From assembly GCA_944358665.1 (NCBI GenBank), contig CALVRP010000013.1, positions 1-25,337 of the forward strand: 25,337 nucleotides of DNA, written 5' to 3'. The notes beneath the pieces were generated by a model that did not search any database, was not told where the DNA came from, and saw only the letters and a list, made by a program, of their open reading frames with translations. The stretch is from an uncultured Bacilli bacterium (lineage in GTDB: Bacteria > Bacillota_I > Bacilli_A > RF39 > UBA660). Positions 8,567-16,619 of this stretch are shown in pieces. The translations under genes were made by a program, and so were the position numbers. Every line of letters starts with the position of its first letter. The first letter of the stretch is position 1.

Positions 8567-9520
8567 ATGAAAGTGTCGGTAATTATACCAATTTATAATG
8601 TTGAATCTTATTTAAAATGTTGTTTAGATAGTGTTTTAAATCAGACTTATACCAATCTTGAAATTATAATAGTTGATGATGGAAGTACTGATAATAGTCC
8701 AATCATTTGCGATGATTATGCTGTGAAAGATAATAGAGTAACTGTTTTCCATTTAGAAAACAAAGGGGCTGCTTCAGCTAGAAATTTTGCGATAGAAAAA
8801 GCCAATGGTGAATATTTGTTTTTTGTCGATGGTGATGATTTTATTGAGCCTGATACAATTGAAAAAATGATAAACTTAAGCGATAATGGCAAAAAGGATA
8901 TTATCTACTGCGATTATTTTAAATACTATAATGATAATAATAAAATATACATGTCATTAATACCATTTTTCGGTTTTAATAAAAAAACTCATATCTTGGC
9001 AATGCCAGGCCCTGTATGTAAGCTTTTAAAAAAAGAATTATTTATAGAAAACAATTTGTTTTTTTTGCCGGGAAAATGCTTTGAAGATAATGCTATTATG
9101 CCACTAGTAAGTGCTCTTGCTAAAGATTACAGTTATTTAAAAGAAGCTAAGTATTATTACTTTCAAAGAGAAGGTTCATCCTTAAATCAAGAAAAATATA
9201 ATCCGAAATGGGAAGATATTTTTGAAGTTTTGGATTATTTATATCAAGGCTTTATTGATAAAAAAATGTTTAATGAATATAAAGACGAACTAGAATTTAT
9301 TTATATTGAGTATCTACTTCATGCTGCCAATTTAAGATTTATCGCTTATGAAGAAGGAATTAAAAACATTAAAAAAGTTACTGATGAAATGAAAAATAAA
9401 TTCCCTAATTGGAGAAAAAACATTTATTATAAACAAACTGGTTTAAAATATAAAATCATATGTAATTTATTTTATTATAATCAAGTTAGCTTAATAAAAA
9501 AAATACTTAGGAGGAAGTAA
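8567..9520 (+). CDS. GT2-family glycosyltransferase (EpsJ-like)
   Basis: A 317-residue GT-A fold enzyme with VSVIIPIYNVE at the start, VDDGSTD (36-42), ARNFAI and the metal-binding DGDDF (88-92); the remaining half is Tyr- and Lys-rich, as in exopolysaccharide GT2 enzymes. The ATG at 8567 follows GGGTGAT (8555-8561); the in-frame TTG one codon upstream is less likely. First gene of its unit and followed two bases later by a second GT2 gene of similar length, with AGGAGG overlapping its end. It probably adds one sugar to the repeat unit; the specificity cannot be read. Confidence 0.88.
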   Translation: MKVSVIIPIYNVESYLKCCLDSVLNQTYTNLEIIIVDDGSTDNSPIICDDYAVKDNRVTVFHLENKGAASARNFAIEKANGEYLFFVDGDDFIEPDTIEKMINLSDNGKKDIIYCDYFKYYNDNNKIYMSLIPFFGFNKKTHILAMPGPVCKLLKKELFIENNLFFLPGKCFEDNAIMPLVSALAKDYSYLKEAKYYYFQREGSSLNQEKYNPKWEDIFEVLDYLYQGFIDKKMFNEYKDELEFIYIEYLLHAANLRFIAYEEGIKNIKKVTDEMKNKFPNWRKNIYYKQTGLKYKIICNLFYYNQVSLIKKILRRK

Positions 9521-9522
9521 CT

Positions 9523-10506
9523 ATGAAGATAAGTGTAATTGTTCCGTGTCATAATGCTGAAAAATATATTAATCGTAGTTTTGATAGTTTAATTAATCAA
9601 ACCTTTTCTGATTTTGAAATAATTGCAGTTAATAATGGTAGTAATGATAAGACTCAAGATATTTTAGAAGAATATGCTAAAAAATATGATTTTATTAGTG
9701 TAATTAATGAAAAAGTAGGGGATGTCTCTTTAGCAAGAAATATTGGACTAGATCATGCAAAAGGAGATTACATTGTTTTTATGGACGCTGATGATTATAT
9801 GTCTTCCACTTTTTTAGAAAAACTGTATGAGAAAGTTACTTCTGATAATTTTGATTTTGTTGCTTGTGATGTAAATATTGTTTATCCTAAAAAAGAGGTC
9901 ATTATCTCTTCAGGTATAAATGATACTACATCTTTAGAAGAAATTAAAAGAGCCATGATCTTCTCTTATTCTTCGGGAGTTGTTTGGAATAAAATATATA
10001 AACGGGAGCTATTAAATGATTTAAGATTTAAAGAAAACGTTTGGTATGAAGATGTACATTTTAATTTTAGATTGTTTCCTAAAGTAAAACATATTGGTTC
10101 AGTAAATGAACCGTTAATTAATTATGTTCAAAATACGGGTTCTATAACTTATACATATAATGAAAAACTATATGATTTACTTGATAATTTTAATGATTTA
10201 ATTGATTATTATAATAAAAATAATTTGGACAAAGAATATTATCAAGAACTCGAATATTCTTATGTCCGATATTGTTATAATACATTTATTAAAAGGCTTG
10301 CTAAATGTGGCGATTTTTCTAAATTTATGAGCGGTGTTAAAGATGTTAAAAAATTAGTTAAAACAAATTTTCCTAAGTATCGTAAAAACAAATATATTAT
10401 TAAGCCCCGTAATTTGACATCTGTATTTAATAGTATATACTTTATTTTTTTCAATCGTGTTTTTGCAACAATTATTTATATTATTAATATTGGGAAAATG
10501 AATTAG
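9523..10506 (+). CDS. GT2-family glycosyltransferase with NNGS variant
   Basis: A 327-residue GT-A enzyme: ISVIVPCHNAEKYI at the N-terminus, SLARNIGLDHAKGDYIVFMD, and the metal-binding DADDY (88-92). The usual VDDGS strand is replaced by VNNGS (36-40), so the Asp that normally contacts the nucleotide base region is Asn; this occurs in some GT2 branches and does not by itself imply inactivity. An acidic YED motif (VWYEDVHFNF) sits where a catalytic base is expected. AGGAGGAAGTAACT precedes the ATG at 9523. Second gene of the four-gene unit; the next gene starts 10 bases later. Confidence 0.87.
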   Translation: MKISVIVPCHNAEKYINRSFDSLINQTFSDFEIIAVNNGSNDKTQDILEEYAKKYDFISVINEKVGDVSLARNIGLDHAKGDYIVFMDADDYMSSTFLEKLYEKVTSDNFDFVACDVNIVYPKKEVIISSGINDTTSLEEIKRAMIFSYSSGVVWNKIYKRELLNDLRFKENVWYEDVHFNFRLFPKVKHIGSVNEPLINYVQNTGSITYTYNEKLYDLLDNFNDLIDYYNKNNLDKEYYQELEYSYVRYCYNTFIKRLAKCGDFSKFMSGVKDVKKLVKTNFPKYRKNKYIIKPRNLTSVFNSIYFIFFNRVFATIIYIINIGKMN

Positions 10507-10516
10507 AGGTGATAAC

Positions 10517-11680
10517 TTGAAAAATGTATTATTTGTTGTTGATGAAAAACAAATGGGCGGCGTCTCTGTTTTGTTAGAAGACATTTTAAAAAAAATCAAT
10601 TTAAAAAAATACAAAATTGATATTATGGTTTTACATAATAATGGTGATTATTTAGATAACCTACCAGAAAGTGTTAATATTATTTACGGAACGCCATTTT
10701 TCAATGTTGTAGATTTATCTATTAAGGAAGTTATACACTCTAAAAACATTGTTAAAATTTTAAAAAAAATATATTTAGTGTTATTAATGAAAACCTCATT
10801 AATTAAATCAAAAATCAAAAAAGAAAGAAAGAAATGTTTAAGTAAACATTATGATGTTGAAATTGCTTTTAAAGATGGTTTTACAGCTTTATTTACAGCT
10901 TATGGTGATAGTACTATGAAATACCACTGGCTGCATACTGATTATTCAATGTATGACTGTACAGTGAAGTATAAACATTTATTTACAGAAACTTTTACTC
11001 ATTTTAATAAAATAATTGGAATTTCGAATTCTGTAGTGAAGCGGTTTCAAGAAAAATATCCAAACACTAAATGTGAAGTTATTTATAATTTAATTGATGA
11101 AGATAAAATTAAAAAACAAGCAAATTCCGAAAAAATAACATTTAATAATGATTTAAATTTAATATCAGTGGGCCGAATTCATAATATGAAAGGATATGAT
11201 CGTTTGGTTAAAGTATTTAACCGGTTGAATCAAGAAAAAAGATTAAATAAAGTTCATTTAAGAATTATCGGAGATGGACCCGACATGCAGTTAGTTAAAA
11301 ATATGGTTCATGAGTATTCTTTAGAGGGAAAAATAGAAATAATGGGGAGAATGAAGAATCCATTTCCTTATGTTAAAGCATCAGATGCCTTTTTGATGTG
11401 TTCAAGATATGAACCATTTGGCTTAGTAATTTTAGAAGCTATGATTTTAGAAGTCCCCGTTATATCAACCGATGTTGCTAGTATCAAAGAAATTATGAAT
11501 GATAAATATGGTATAATAACAGAAAATAGCGAAGAAGGCTTATATCAGGCTTTGCTTACTATTATTGATAATAGAAAAATTTTAAATGAATATAAAGATA
11601 ATTTAAAAGACTTTAAATATGATACAAAAAAAATAATAAAACAGATAGAAAGTTTACTAGATGAGGTGTCAACATGTTAA
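10517..11680 (+). CDS. GT4-family glycosyltransferase (TTG start)
   Basis: A 387-residue GT-B enzyme. It has the MGGVS glycine loop (13-17), YHWLHTDYS (136-144), VGRIHNMKGYDRL (218-230), IGDGP (251-255) and the EX7E signature E299...E307 in YEPFGLVILE, so the catalytic and donor sites look complete. The start is the TTG at 10517: AGAGGTGAT lies just upstream, the next codons give KNVLFVVD, the usual first strand, and no ATG fits. It overlaps the polymerase gene by 7 bases (ATGTTAA), which suggests translational coupling. It probably adds a sugar to the repeat unit; the donor is unknown. Confidence 0.87.
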   Translation: MKNVLFVVDEKQMGGVSVLLEDILKKINLKKYKIDIMVLHNNGDYLDNLPESVNIIYGTPFFNVVDLSIKEVIHSKNIVKILKKIYLVLLMKTSLIKSKIKKERKKCLSKHYDVEIAFKDGFTALFTAYGDSTMKYHWLHTDYSMYDCTVKYKHLFTETFTHFNKIIGISNSVVKRFQEKYPNTKCEVIYNLIDEDKIKKQANSEKITFNNDLNLISVGRIHNMKGYDRLVKVFNRLNQEKRLNKVHLRIIGDGPDMQLVKNMVHEYSLEGKIEIMGRMKNPFPYVKASDAFLMCSRYEPFGLVILEAMILEVPVISTDVASIKEIMNDKYGIITENSEEGLYQALLTIIDNRKILNEYKDNLKDFKYDTKKIIKQIESLLDEVSTC

Positions 11681-13269
11681 AAAATGAAAAATTAAAAAAA
11701 TTTATGTTATATTTATTCATTGGCTTTATGATTGCCCAGCCAATATTTGATATATTTTGGTTATACAGTGATAACTTAATTGATATTTTTAAGTTCTCAC
11801 CATCAACAATTATTAGAATGCTTGTTATGGGAGTATTATTTATAACGACTTTTATATGGTTTAAAGATAAGCGAAAGTATAAGGCATTTATAATAGCCGC
11901 TGTTGTTTATATTATTTATGCTATTTTCCATCATTTGAATTCATTAAACTTTTATGTGCCATATGGCAATTTTGATGATTATTCTTTTGTTAGCGAAATG
12001 TTTTATATTATTAGAATGATTATGCCATTATTAATCATCTTTATAACCTATGAAAAACAACTAAGTTTAAAACATTTTCAAACTATTGTTGTTGCCGTGG
12101 CTTTAATTTTTAGTGGTACAATGGTTTTAACAAATTTTCTTGGAGTTGCTTTAGCTTCTTATGGTGGGGGAACTCATCAAATTAAGGCTACATTCTTTGA
12201 GTGGTTTTTAGCATCTACTTATGATAAATATCAATATCTTGATGTTGCATCTAAAGGAATATTCCATATGGCTAATCAAGTAAGTGGTGTATTAGTTTGT
12301 TTATTACCAATTTTACTTTATATTTATTTCAAAAAACCAAACATTTTACACACGATTACTTTAGTATTAACTATTTTGGCAATGATTATGCTTGGTACTA
12401 GGGTTGCATCTATGGGCTGGATTGCCATATGTGCTGTTATGATTTTAGTTTATTTATTCTTTGTTTTTTTCAAAAAAGAAATAGAACTAAAGAAAAAAGC
12501 TCTTGTCGTTTTAGTGGCAATAATTGCTGTCTTTGCAGCTATTCTTCCATATTCACCAGTTATGAATAGAACATATATTAATGATAACTCACAACAAGTT
12601 GAGGATGATATAGAAGGAACAAATTCTAAAAAATCTCTTAAAAAATTTAAAGAATATATAGCTGAAAAAGAAAGTGAAGATTTAACTAAAGAGGAAGAAG
12701 AAGCTTTAAAAGAAGAAAAAGTTACTTTTGTTAAAAATTCTTACAATACTTTTGGCGTTGATAGAACATACATTGAAAAAATTTACCCATATACCGATGA
12801 CCCAGATTTTTGGCTTAAAGAATATGAAATACCATTTGAAGACCGAGCTAATCACCGTCAGTTAAAAACTGATATTACTAATCATATTATTGAACTTAAC
12901 GATAATAAATTAGATTATGTTGTTGGCATGTCGTTTACAAGACTTAGAAATGCTCCATGCTATATGGAAAATGATATCTATGTACATATGTATTCTATCG
13001 GAATTGTTGGAATAATATTGTTCATTTTACCATATTTGGTTGTTTTGGGTTATTCATTATATAAAATGTTTAAAGATTATAAGAATAAATTTAATTTCCT
13101 AAATGTTACTTTAGCTGGAAGTATTGCCCTTGTATTCTTTGCCGGAATAATGAGTGGTAATGTTTTTGACGAATGGATTTGTACTTTATTCTTAGGTTTA
13201 ATTTGTGGTATGCTTTTAATTAGTGTTAATAAAAATGGCAACAAAAAAGATGAAAAACAAGACAGTTAA
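11674..13269 (+). CDS. Wzy-like polysaccharide polymerase / O-antigen ligase family protein
   Basis: A 531-residue membrane protein with about 10-12 helices. The central LGTRVASMGW segment (240-249) and a single large hydrophilic loop (about 293-437) match the O-antigen ligase/polymerase architecture, in which the big extracytoplasmic loop carries the catalytic residues. The first part of the loop is strongly charged, with an acidic helix rich in Glu and Lys (about 316-350), and looks lineage-specific. It is expected to polymerise repeat units delivered by the flippase at 4856-6319. Sequence alone does not separate Wzy polymerase from ligase; presence in a capsule locus with Wzx and no other candidate favours polymerase. 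It is the last gene of its unit. Confidence 0.82.
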   Translation: MLKNEKLKKFMLYLFIGFMIAQPIFDIFWLYSDNLIDIFKFSPSTIIRMLVMGVLFITTFIWFKDKRKYKAFIIAAVVYIIYAIFHHLNSLNFYVPYGNFDDYSFVSEMFYIIRMIMPLLIIFITYEKQLSLKHFQTIVVAVALIFSGTMVLTNFLGVALASYGGGTHQIKATFFEWFLASTYDKYQYLDVASKGIFHMANQVSGVLVCLLPILLYIYFKKPNILHTITLVLTILAMIMLGTRVASMGWIAICAVMILVYLFFVFFKKEIELKKKALVVLVAIIAVFAAILPYSPVMNRTYINDNSQQVEDDIEGTNSKKSLKKFKEYIAEKESEDLTKEEEEALKEEKVTFVKNSYNTFGVDRTYIEKIYPYTDDPDFWLKEYEIPFEDRANHRQLKTDITNHIIELNDNKLDYVVGMSFTRLRNAPCYMENDIYVHMYSIGIVGIILFILPYLVVLGYSLYKMFKDYKNKFNFLNVTLAGSIALVFFAGIMSGNVFDEWICTLFLGLICGMLLISVNKNGNKKDEKQDS

Positions 13270-13285
13270 TTCTGCCTTGTTTTCT
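13254..13285 (+). terminator. Terminator after polymerase gene
   Basis: AAAACAAG (13254-13261) pairs with CTTGTTTT (13276-13283); inside it, after one A-C mismatch, CAG/CTG continue the stem around a TTAATT loop. The T tract is short. The stop codon lies in the loop. Confidence 0.7.
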
Positions 13286-13287
13286 AA

Positions 13288-13316
13288 TTGACTTTAAATA
13301 CTATAGTTGATATAAT
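13288..13316 (+). promoter_or_regulatory. Promoter of the GT2-DUF2304-GtrA-GT-C module
   Basis: TTGACT (13288-13293), a 17-base spacer and a perfect TATAAT (13311-13316) with TGA before it: the best promoter in the window. Predicted start near 13323, giving a leader of only about 20 bases before the ATG at 13343. The 11-mer ACTATAGTTGA (13300-13310) also occurs at the 1627 promoter. Confidence 0.8.
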
Positions 13317-13342
13317 TAATTTGAAATATGGTGAGGTGTGTT

Positions 13343-14053
13343 ATGAGAATTTTAATAATTATTCCGGCATATAATGAGGAGGAAAATATTCTTAATACTA
13401 TAAATAATATTAAGAGTTATAAAAAGTATTCTCTTGATTATATTGTTATTAATGATGGAAGTACTGACAAAACAAAAGAAATTTTAGAAAACAATAATAT
13501 TAATTATGTTGATTTACCATTTAATTTAGGAATTGGTGCAGCGGTACAAACTGGTTATAAATATGCCTATTACAATAATTATGATATAGCCATTCAATTT
13601 GATGGTGATGGGCAGCATGATATTAATTACGTTGAAAAGCTAATTGATCCAATAATAAATAAAGAAGCGGATATGGTAATCGGTTCTAGATTCATTGATA
13701 ATACCAGTGATTTTAAATCAACAAAAGCAAGGCAAGTTGGGATTGGTATTATTTCCTTTTTAATAAAAATTTTATCTAGAAAGAAAATGAAAGATGTAAC
13801 CAGTGGTTTTAGAGCAGTTAATAAAAGAATTATCGAAATTTTCGCAGCTAATTATCCTTATGACTTCCCAGAACCTATTACTAATTATGCCTTAGTTAAA
13901 AATAATTTTATTATTAAAGAAGTTGGTGTCAAAATGCATGAAAGAGTAGGTGGAAAGTCTTCAATAAGATTTTTAAAGTCTGTTTATTATATGTTTAATG
14001 TTTGTCTTTCTATTTTACTACTTGATTTGAATAAATTTGGGAGGAGAAATTAA
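13343..14053 (+). CDS. Polyprenyl-phosphate glycosyltransferase (GtrB/DPM1-like GT2)
   Basis: A 236-residue GT2 enzyme of the dolichol-phosphate mannose synthase type: ILIIIPAYNEEENI at the start, INDGSTDKT (36-44), DGDGQHD (87-93) as metal site, and GSRF followed by DVTSGFRA. It lacks the two C-terminal membrane helices of full GtrB, so it works at the cytoplasmic membrane face as a soluble or peripheral enzyme. It should charge undecaprenyl phosphate with one sugar. The ATG at 13343 follows GGTGAGGTG; the ATG at 13328 leaves no ribosome site downstream of the predicted transcription start. It overlaps the next gene by one base (TAATG), and that gene's GAGGAG lies inside its end. Confidence 0.9.
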   Translation: MRILIIIPAYNEEENILNTINNIKSYKKYSLDYIVINDGSTDKTKEILENNNINYVDLPFNLGIGAAVQTGYKYAYYNNYDIAIQFDGDGQHDINYVEKLIDPIINKEADMVIGSRFIDNTSDFKSTKARQVGIGIISFLIKILSRKKMKDVTSGFRAVNKRIIEIFAANYPYDFPEPITNYALVKNNFIIKEVGVKMHERVGGKSSIRFLKSVYYMFNVCLSILLLDLNKFGRRN

Positions 14054-14400
14054 TGTTACCTTTAAATTTAAAAATATTTACATTTATAATTATTTTACTT
14101 TTCTTTGCAATGGTTTTAAATGCTGTTCATAAAGATAAAATGCCTATTAAAAGTTCTATTCTTTGGTTTTTAATTGGTATTTTAATGATTGTTTTTGTTT
14201 TATTTCCTGAAATGTTAATGAAAATTAGTAAACTAGCGGGAATTGAAACTATATCAAATCTATTATTTTTTGGTGGAGTTATAAGTTTATTAATTTTGTC
14301 TTTTGATTTATATCGAATTAATAATCTCGAAAAAAGAAAAAATATTGCTTTAGCACAAGAAATAGGAATTATAAAAAATGAACTTTATAAAAAGAAATAG
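14053..14400 (+). CDS. DUF2304 small membrane protein
   Basis: A 115-residue protein with three hydrophobic helices (about 7-22, 34-51, 68-84) and a charged C-terminal tail. The helix 2 region, SSILWFLIGILMIVFVLFPE, followed by GIETISNLLFF, is characteristic of the DUF2304 family. DUF2304 genes are commonly found next to DPM1-like GT2 genes; the molecular role is unknown, but a small helper that docks the soluble GT2 to the membrane or contributes to flipping is a reasonable guess. It overlaps GtrA downstream by 23 bases and the GT2 upstream by one base, so expression is tightly linked. Confidence 0.82.
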   Translation: MLPLNLKIFTFIIILLFFAMVLNAVHKDKMPIKSSILWFLIGILMIVFVLFPEMLMKISKLAGIETISNLLFFGGVISLLILSFDLYRINNLEKRKNIALAQEIGIIKNELYKKK

Positions 14401-14773
14401 AACTTTTCTAACTTATGTTTTTTCCGCTGGATCATCTTTTTTCGTTGATTTAATTTTATTTGGATTATTTAATTATATATTTGGATTTTTTTTAGGCTAT
14501 GAGTCAATAATTGTTTCAACTATCTGTGCGAGAATATTATCCTCATTATATAATTTTCTAATAAACTCAAAATTAGTTTTTAAAAAGTATAGTAAAAGAA
14601 TGCTGCTAAAATATTATATTTTAGTTTTTATTCAAATGTGTGTTTCTAGTATATTGGTTTATGTTATCAACAAATTTTTAATTGATACATTTGCAATAAT
14701 TATTAAATTTTTTGTTGATATTATACTATTTGTTATTAATTATTTTATACAAAAGGTGGTTGTTTTTAAATGA
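14378..14773 (+). CDS. GtrA-like flippase
   Basis: A 131-residue protein with four membrane helices, matching the GtrA family (PF04138): FLTYVFSAGSSFFVDLILF at the N-terminus, a conserved ARILSSLYNFLINSKLVF loop, and a final helix ending FIQKVVVFK. GtrA proteins are thought to flip undecaprenyl-phosphate sugars across the membrane for a GT-C enzyme. It overlaps the DUF2304 gene by 23 bases and the following GT-C-like gene by four (ATGA). Its stop is the only TGA stop among the genes of the window. Confidence 0.9.
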   Translation: MNFIKRNRTFLTYVFSAGSSFFVDLILFGLFNYIFGFFLGYESIIVSTICARILSSLYNFLINSKLVFKKYSKRMLLKYYILVFIQMCVSSILVYVINKFLIDTFAIIIKFFVDIILFVINYFIQKVVVFK

Positions 14774-16500
14774 TTACAATTTTAAGAATTTTACTTTTAT
14801 GGATATCATTATTTGGAATATTTTTGTTTGTACATAACAAATTTAAAGTAAAAAAAGAATTTGCTATGCCTATTACTTTTTTATCAATCATTTTAATTTT
14901 GTTTGTAGCGTCACTATTGAATATTCTAAAGCTTTGCTCTTTGTTAATATTTTTGTTTGGCTTAGGATATCTAGCATACTTATTTATCAGAAAGAAAATT
15001 AGCATAGATTTTATAAAAAAATCTTTTGATTACAAAACAATTTTAGTTTTAGTATTAATTATATTTGTGTCAATTATTTCTTATAGGTTGACATTTACAT
15101 CTTACGATAATTTTTCACATTGGGCTTTAATTGTAAAACAGCTTTTTTTACATGATACATTACCAAGTTTTCAATACAGTGTTGATGAATTTACTACATA
15201 TCCTCCAGCTAGTGCTTTATTTATTTATTTTGTTGGTTTAATTGCCGGTAAAAGTGAATATGCTATGATTATGGGCCAAAGTTATTTATTAATCGGAATT
15301 GTATCGGCCTTAACCGTTTTATTTAAAGACAAAAATAAAATAATTTGTAGTATTTTATATATAGTTTTTAATTTATATTTATTTGTATGTAATGTCTTAA
15401 TTTCTGACTTATTAGTAGATACTTTATTAGGCGCTTTTGGAATTTTATCCGTTGTGTTAGCTTATTACTATCGTGATAATTTAAAAAAAGCATGCATTTA
15501 CTTAGGAATTTTGTCATGTGTATTTATTATTTTGAAAAACAGTGGTTTTCTTTTTATCGGATTGAACATATTATTAATTTTGTTGATTGGTATTAGAAAT
15601 AAAAAATTGAAATTGGCTTGTGGTTATAGTGCTGTTATATTGTTATGTGTCGCAGCTATTTTCTATTTATGGCAGCAACATTTATTATTAGTTTATTATG
15701 GAGATACAGGACAGATTACTAAACATTCTATTAGTATCACTAATGCTGTAAGAAATATCACTAGTAATGGTTATGAAGAAAGTCTAACTATTGTCATAGC
15801 TTATTTAAATAATTTTATTAACTTAAATTCTTTAATTAACTGGTATATTATTGGAATAAATCTTGCTTTAATAATACTAATTTGCCTATATAAAGAAAGA
15901 CGCAAAGATATATTTAAAGTTTTAATTTTATGTGATATTTTATATTTAGGCTATTGGGCAGTTTATGGACTTTTGTATGTTCTTTCAATGCCTTATGAAG
16001 AAGCAGTGGCTTTAGCAAGTTATAATCGCTATTTAATGTCATGTATTATTGTTCTTCTTGGAATCCTTTTGGTTTTATTATTTGAAATATGCGATGACAA
16101 AAAAGGAACCATAATTTTAATTATTACTATATTAATTTTTAGCTTTTTGATTTTTGAAAATAAAATGAATAAACCAGGGCCTTTAATTGGTATAGATTCT
16201 TATGAAAATTCAGAACGTCAACAAATACAAAACATTATAAAAGAATATGATTTTAATAAATATCCAAATAATGAAATTGTACTATTAATGGACTGCTCTC
16301 TATCATCATATTCAACTTACGTTCTTAGATATGAACTTTATAGACATAATGTTCAAACAACTTGCAATAATATTTCAGATAGCAAATTAAAAGAAGAAAC
16401 AATTATTATTATTCCTACGGAGAATAAAAACTTAGTGAAACAACTCGATAAATTTAATACTAAAAAAATTGATGAAAACACTTATGAAATAGTCTCTTAA
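14770..16500 (+). CDS. Large GT-C-like membrane glycosyltransferase
   Basis: A 576-residue protein with about 12 helices and a short soluble C-terminal domain (about 470-576). An early extracytoplasmic loop carries SYDNFSHWALIVKQLF (111-126), with Asp113 and His117 as candidate catalytic residues, and then TTYPPASALF (142-151). A D-x-x-x-H loop followed by a YPP motif is typical of GT-C enzymes that take sugar from a polyprenyl phosphate. It closes the GT2-DUF2304-GtrA operon, so it most likely transfers the flipped sugar to an acceptor outside the cell: the capsule, a teichoic-acid-like polymer or a protein. Acceptor and family name are not established from sequence. AAGGTGG precedes the ATG. 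Confidence 0.72.
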   Translation: MITILRILLLWISLFGIFLFVHNKFKVKKEFAMPITFLSIILILFVASLLNILKLCSLLIFLFGLGYLAYLFIRKKISIDFIKKSFDYKTILVLVLIIFVSIISYRLTFTSYDNFSHWALIVKQLFLHDTLPSFQYSVDEFTTYPPASALFIYFVGLIAGKSEYAMIMGQSYLLIGIVSALTVLFKDKNKIICSILYIVFNLYLFVCNVLISDLLVDTLLGAFGILSVVLAYYYRDNLKKACIYLGILSCVFIILKNSGFLFIGLNILLILLIGIRNKKLKLACGYSAVILLCVAAIFYLWQQHLLLVYYGDTGQITKHSISITNAVRNITSNGYEESLTIVIAYLNNFINLNSLINWYIIGINLALIILICLYKERRKDIFKVLILCDILYLGYWAVYGLLYVLSMPYEEAVALASYNRYLMSCIIVLLGILLVLLFEICDDKKGTIILIITILIFSFLIFENKMNKPGPLIGIDSYENSERQQIQNIIKEYDFNKYPNNEIVLLMDCSLSSYSTYVLRYELYRHNVQTTCNNISDSKLKEETIIIIPTENKNLVKQLDKFNTKKIDENTYEIVS

Positions 16501-16531
16501 TTTGTTTTAAAACAGAAGCTTATTTAATAAT

Positions 16532-16559
16532 TTGATAATGAACACTGGGCTCGTATAAT
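16532..16559 (+). promoter_or_regulatory. Possible promoter in the convergent gap
   Basis: TTGATA (16532-16537), 16-base spacer, perfect TATAAT (16554-16559). It points into the 3' end of the minus-strand acyltransferase gene, but a hairpin 25 bases downstream would stop it, leaving an RNA of about 50 bases. Confidence 0.3.
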
Positions 16560-16581
16560 CATTTTAATATCATTATTGATT

Positions 16582-16619
16582 AATAGAATAAAAAAACAAT
16601 TTATTCTATTTTTCTTTTA
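16582..16619 (+). terminator. Terminator hairpin between convergent genes
   Basis: A perfect 11-bp stem, AATAGAATAAA (16582-16592) with TTTATTCTATT (16600-16610), followed by a T-rich tail on the plus strand. It would end the GT-C-like transcript about 100 bases after its stop. The right arm contains the acyltransferase stop codon. No T run follows on the minus strand, so it looks one-directional. Confidence 0.6.
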
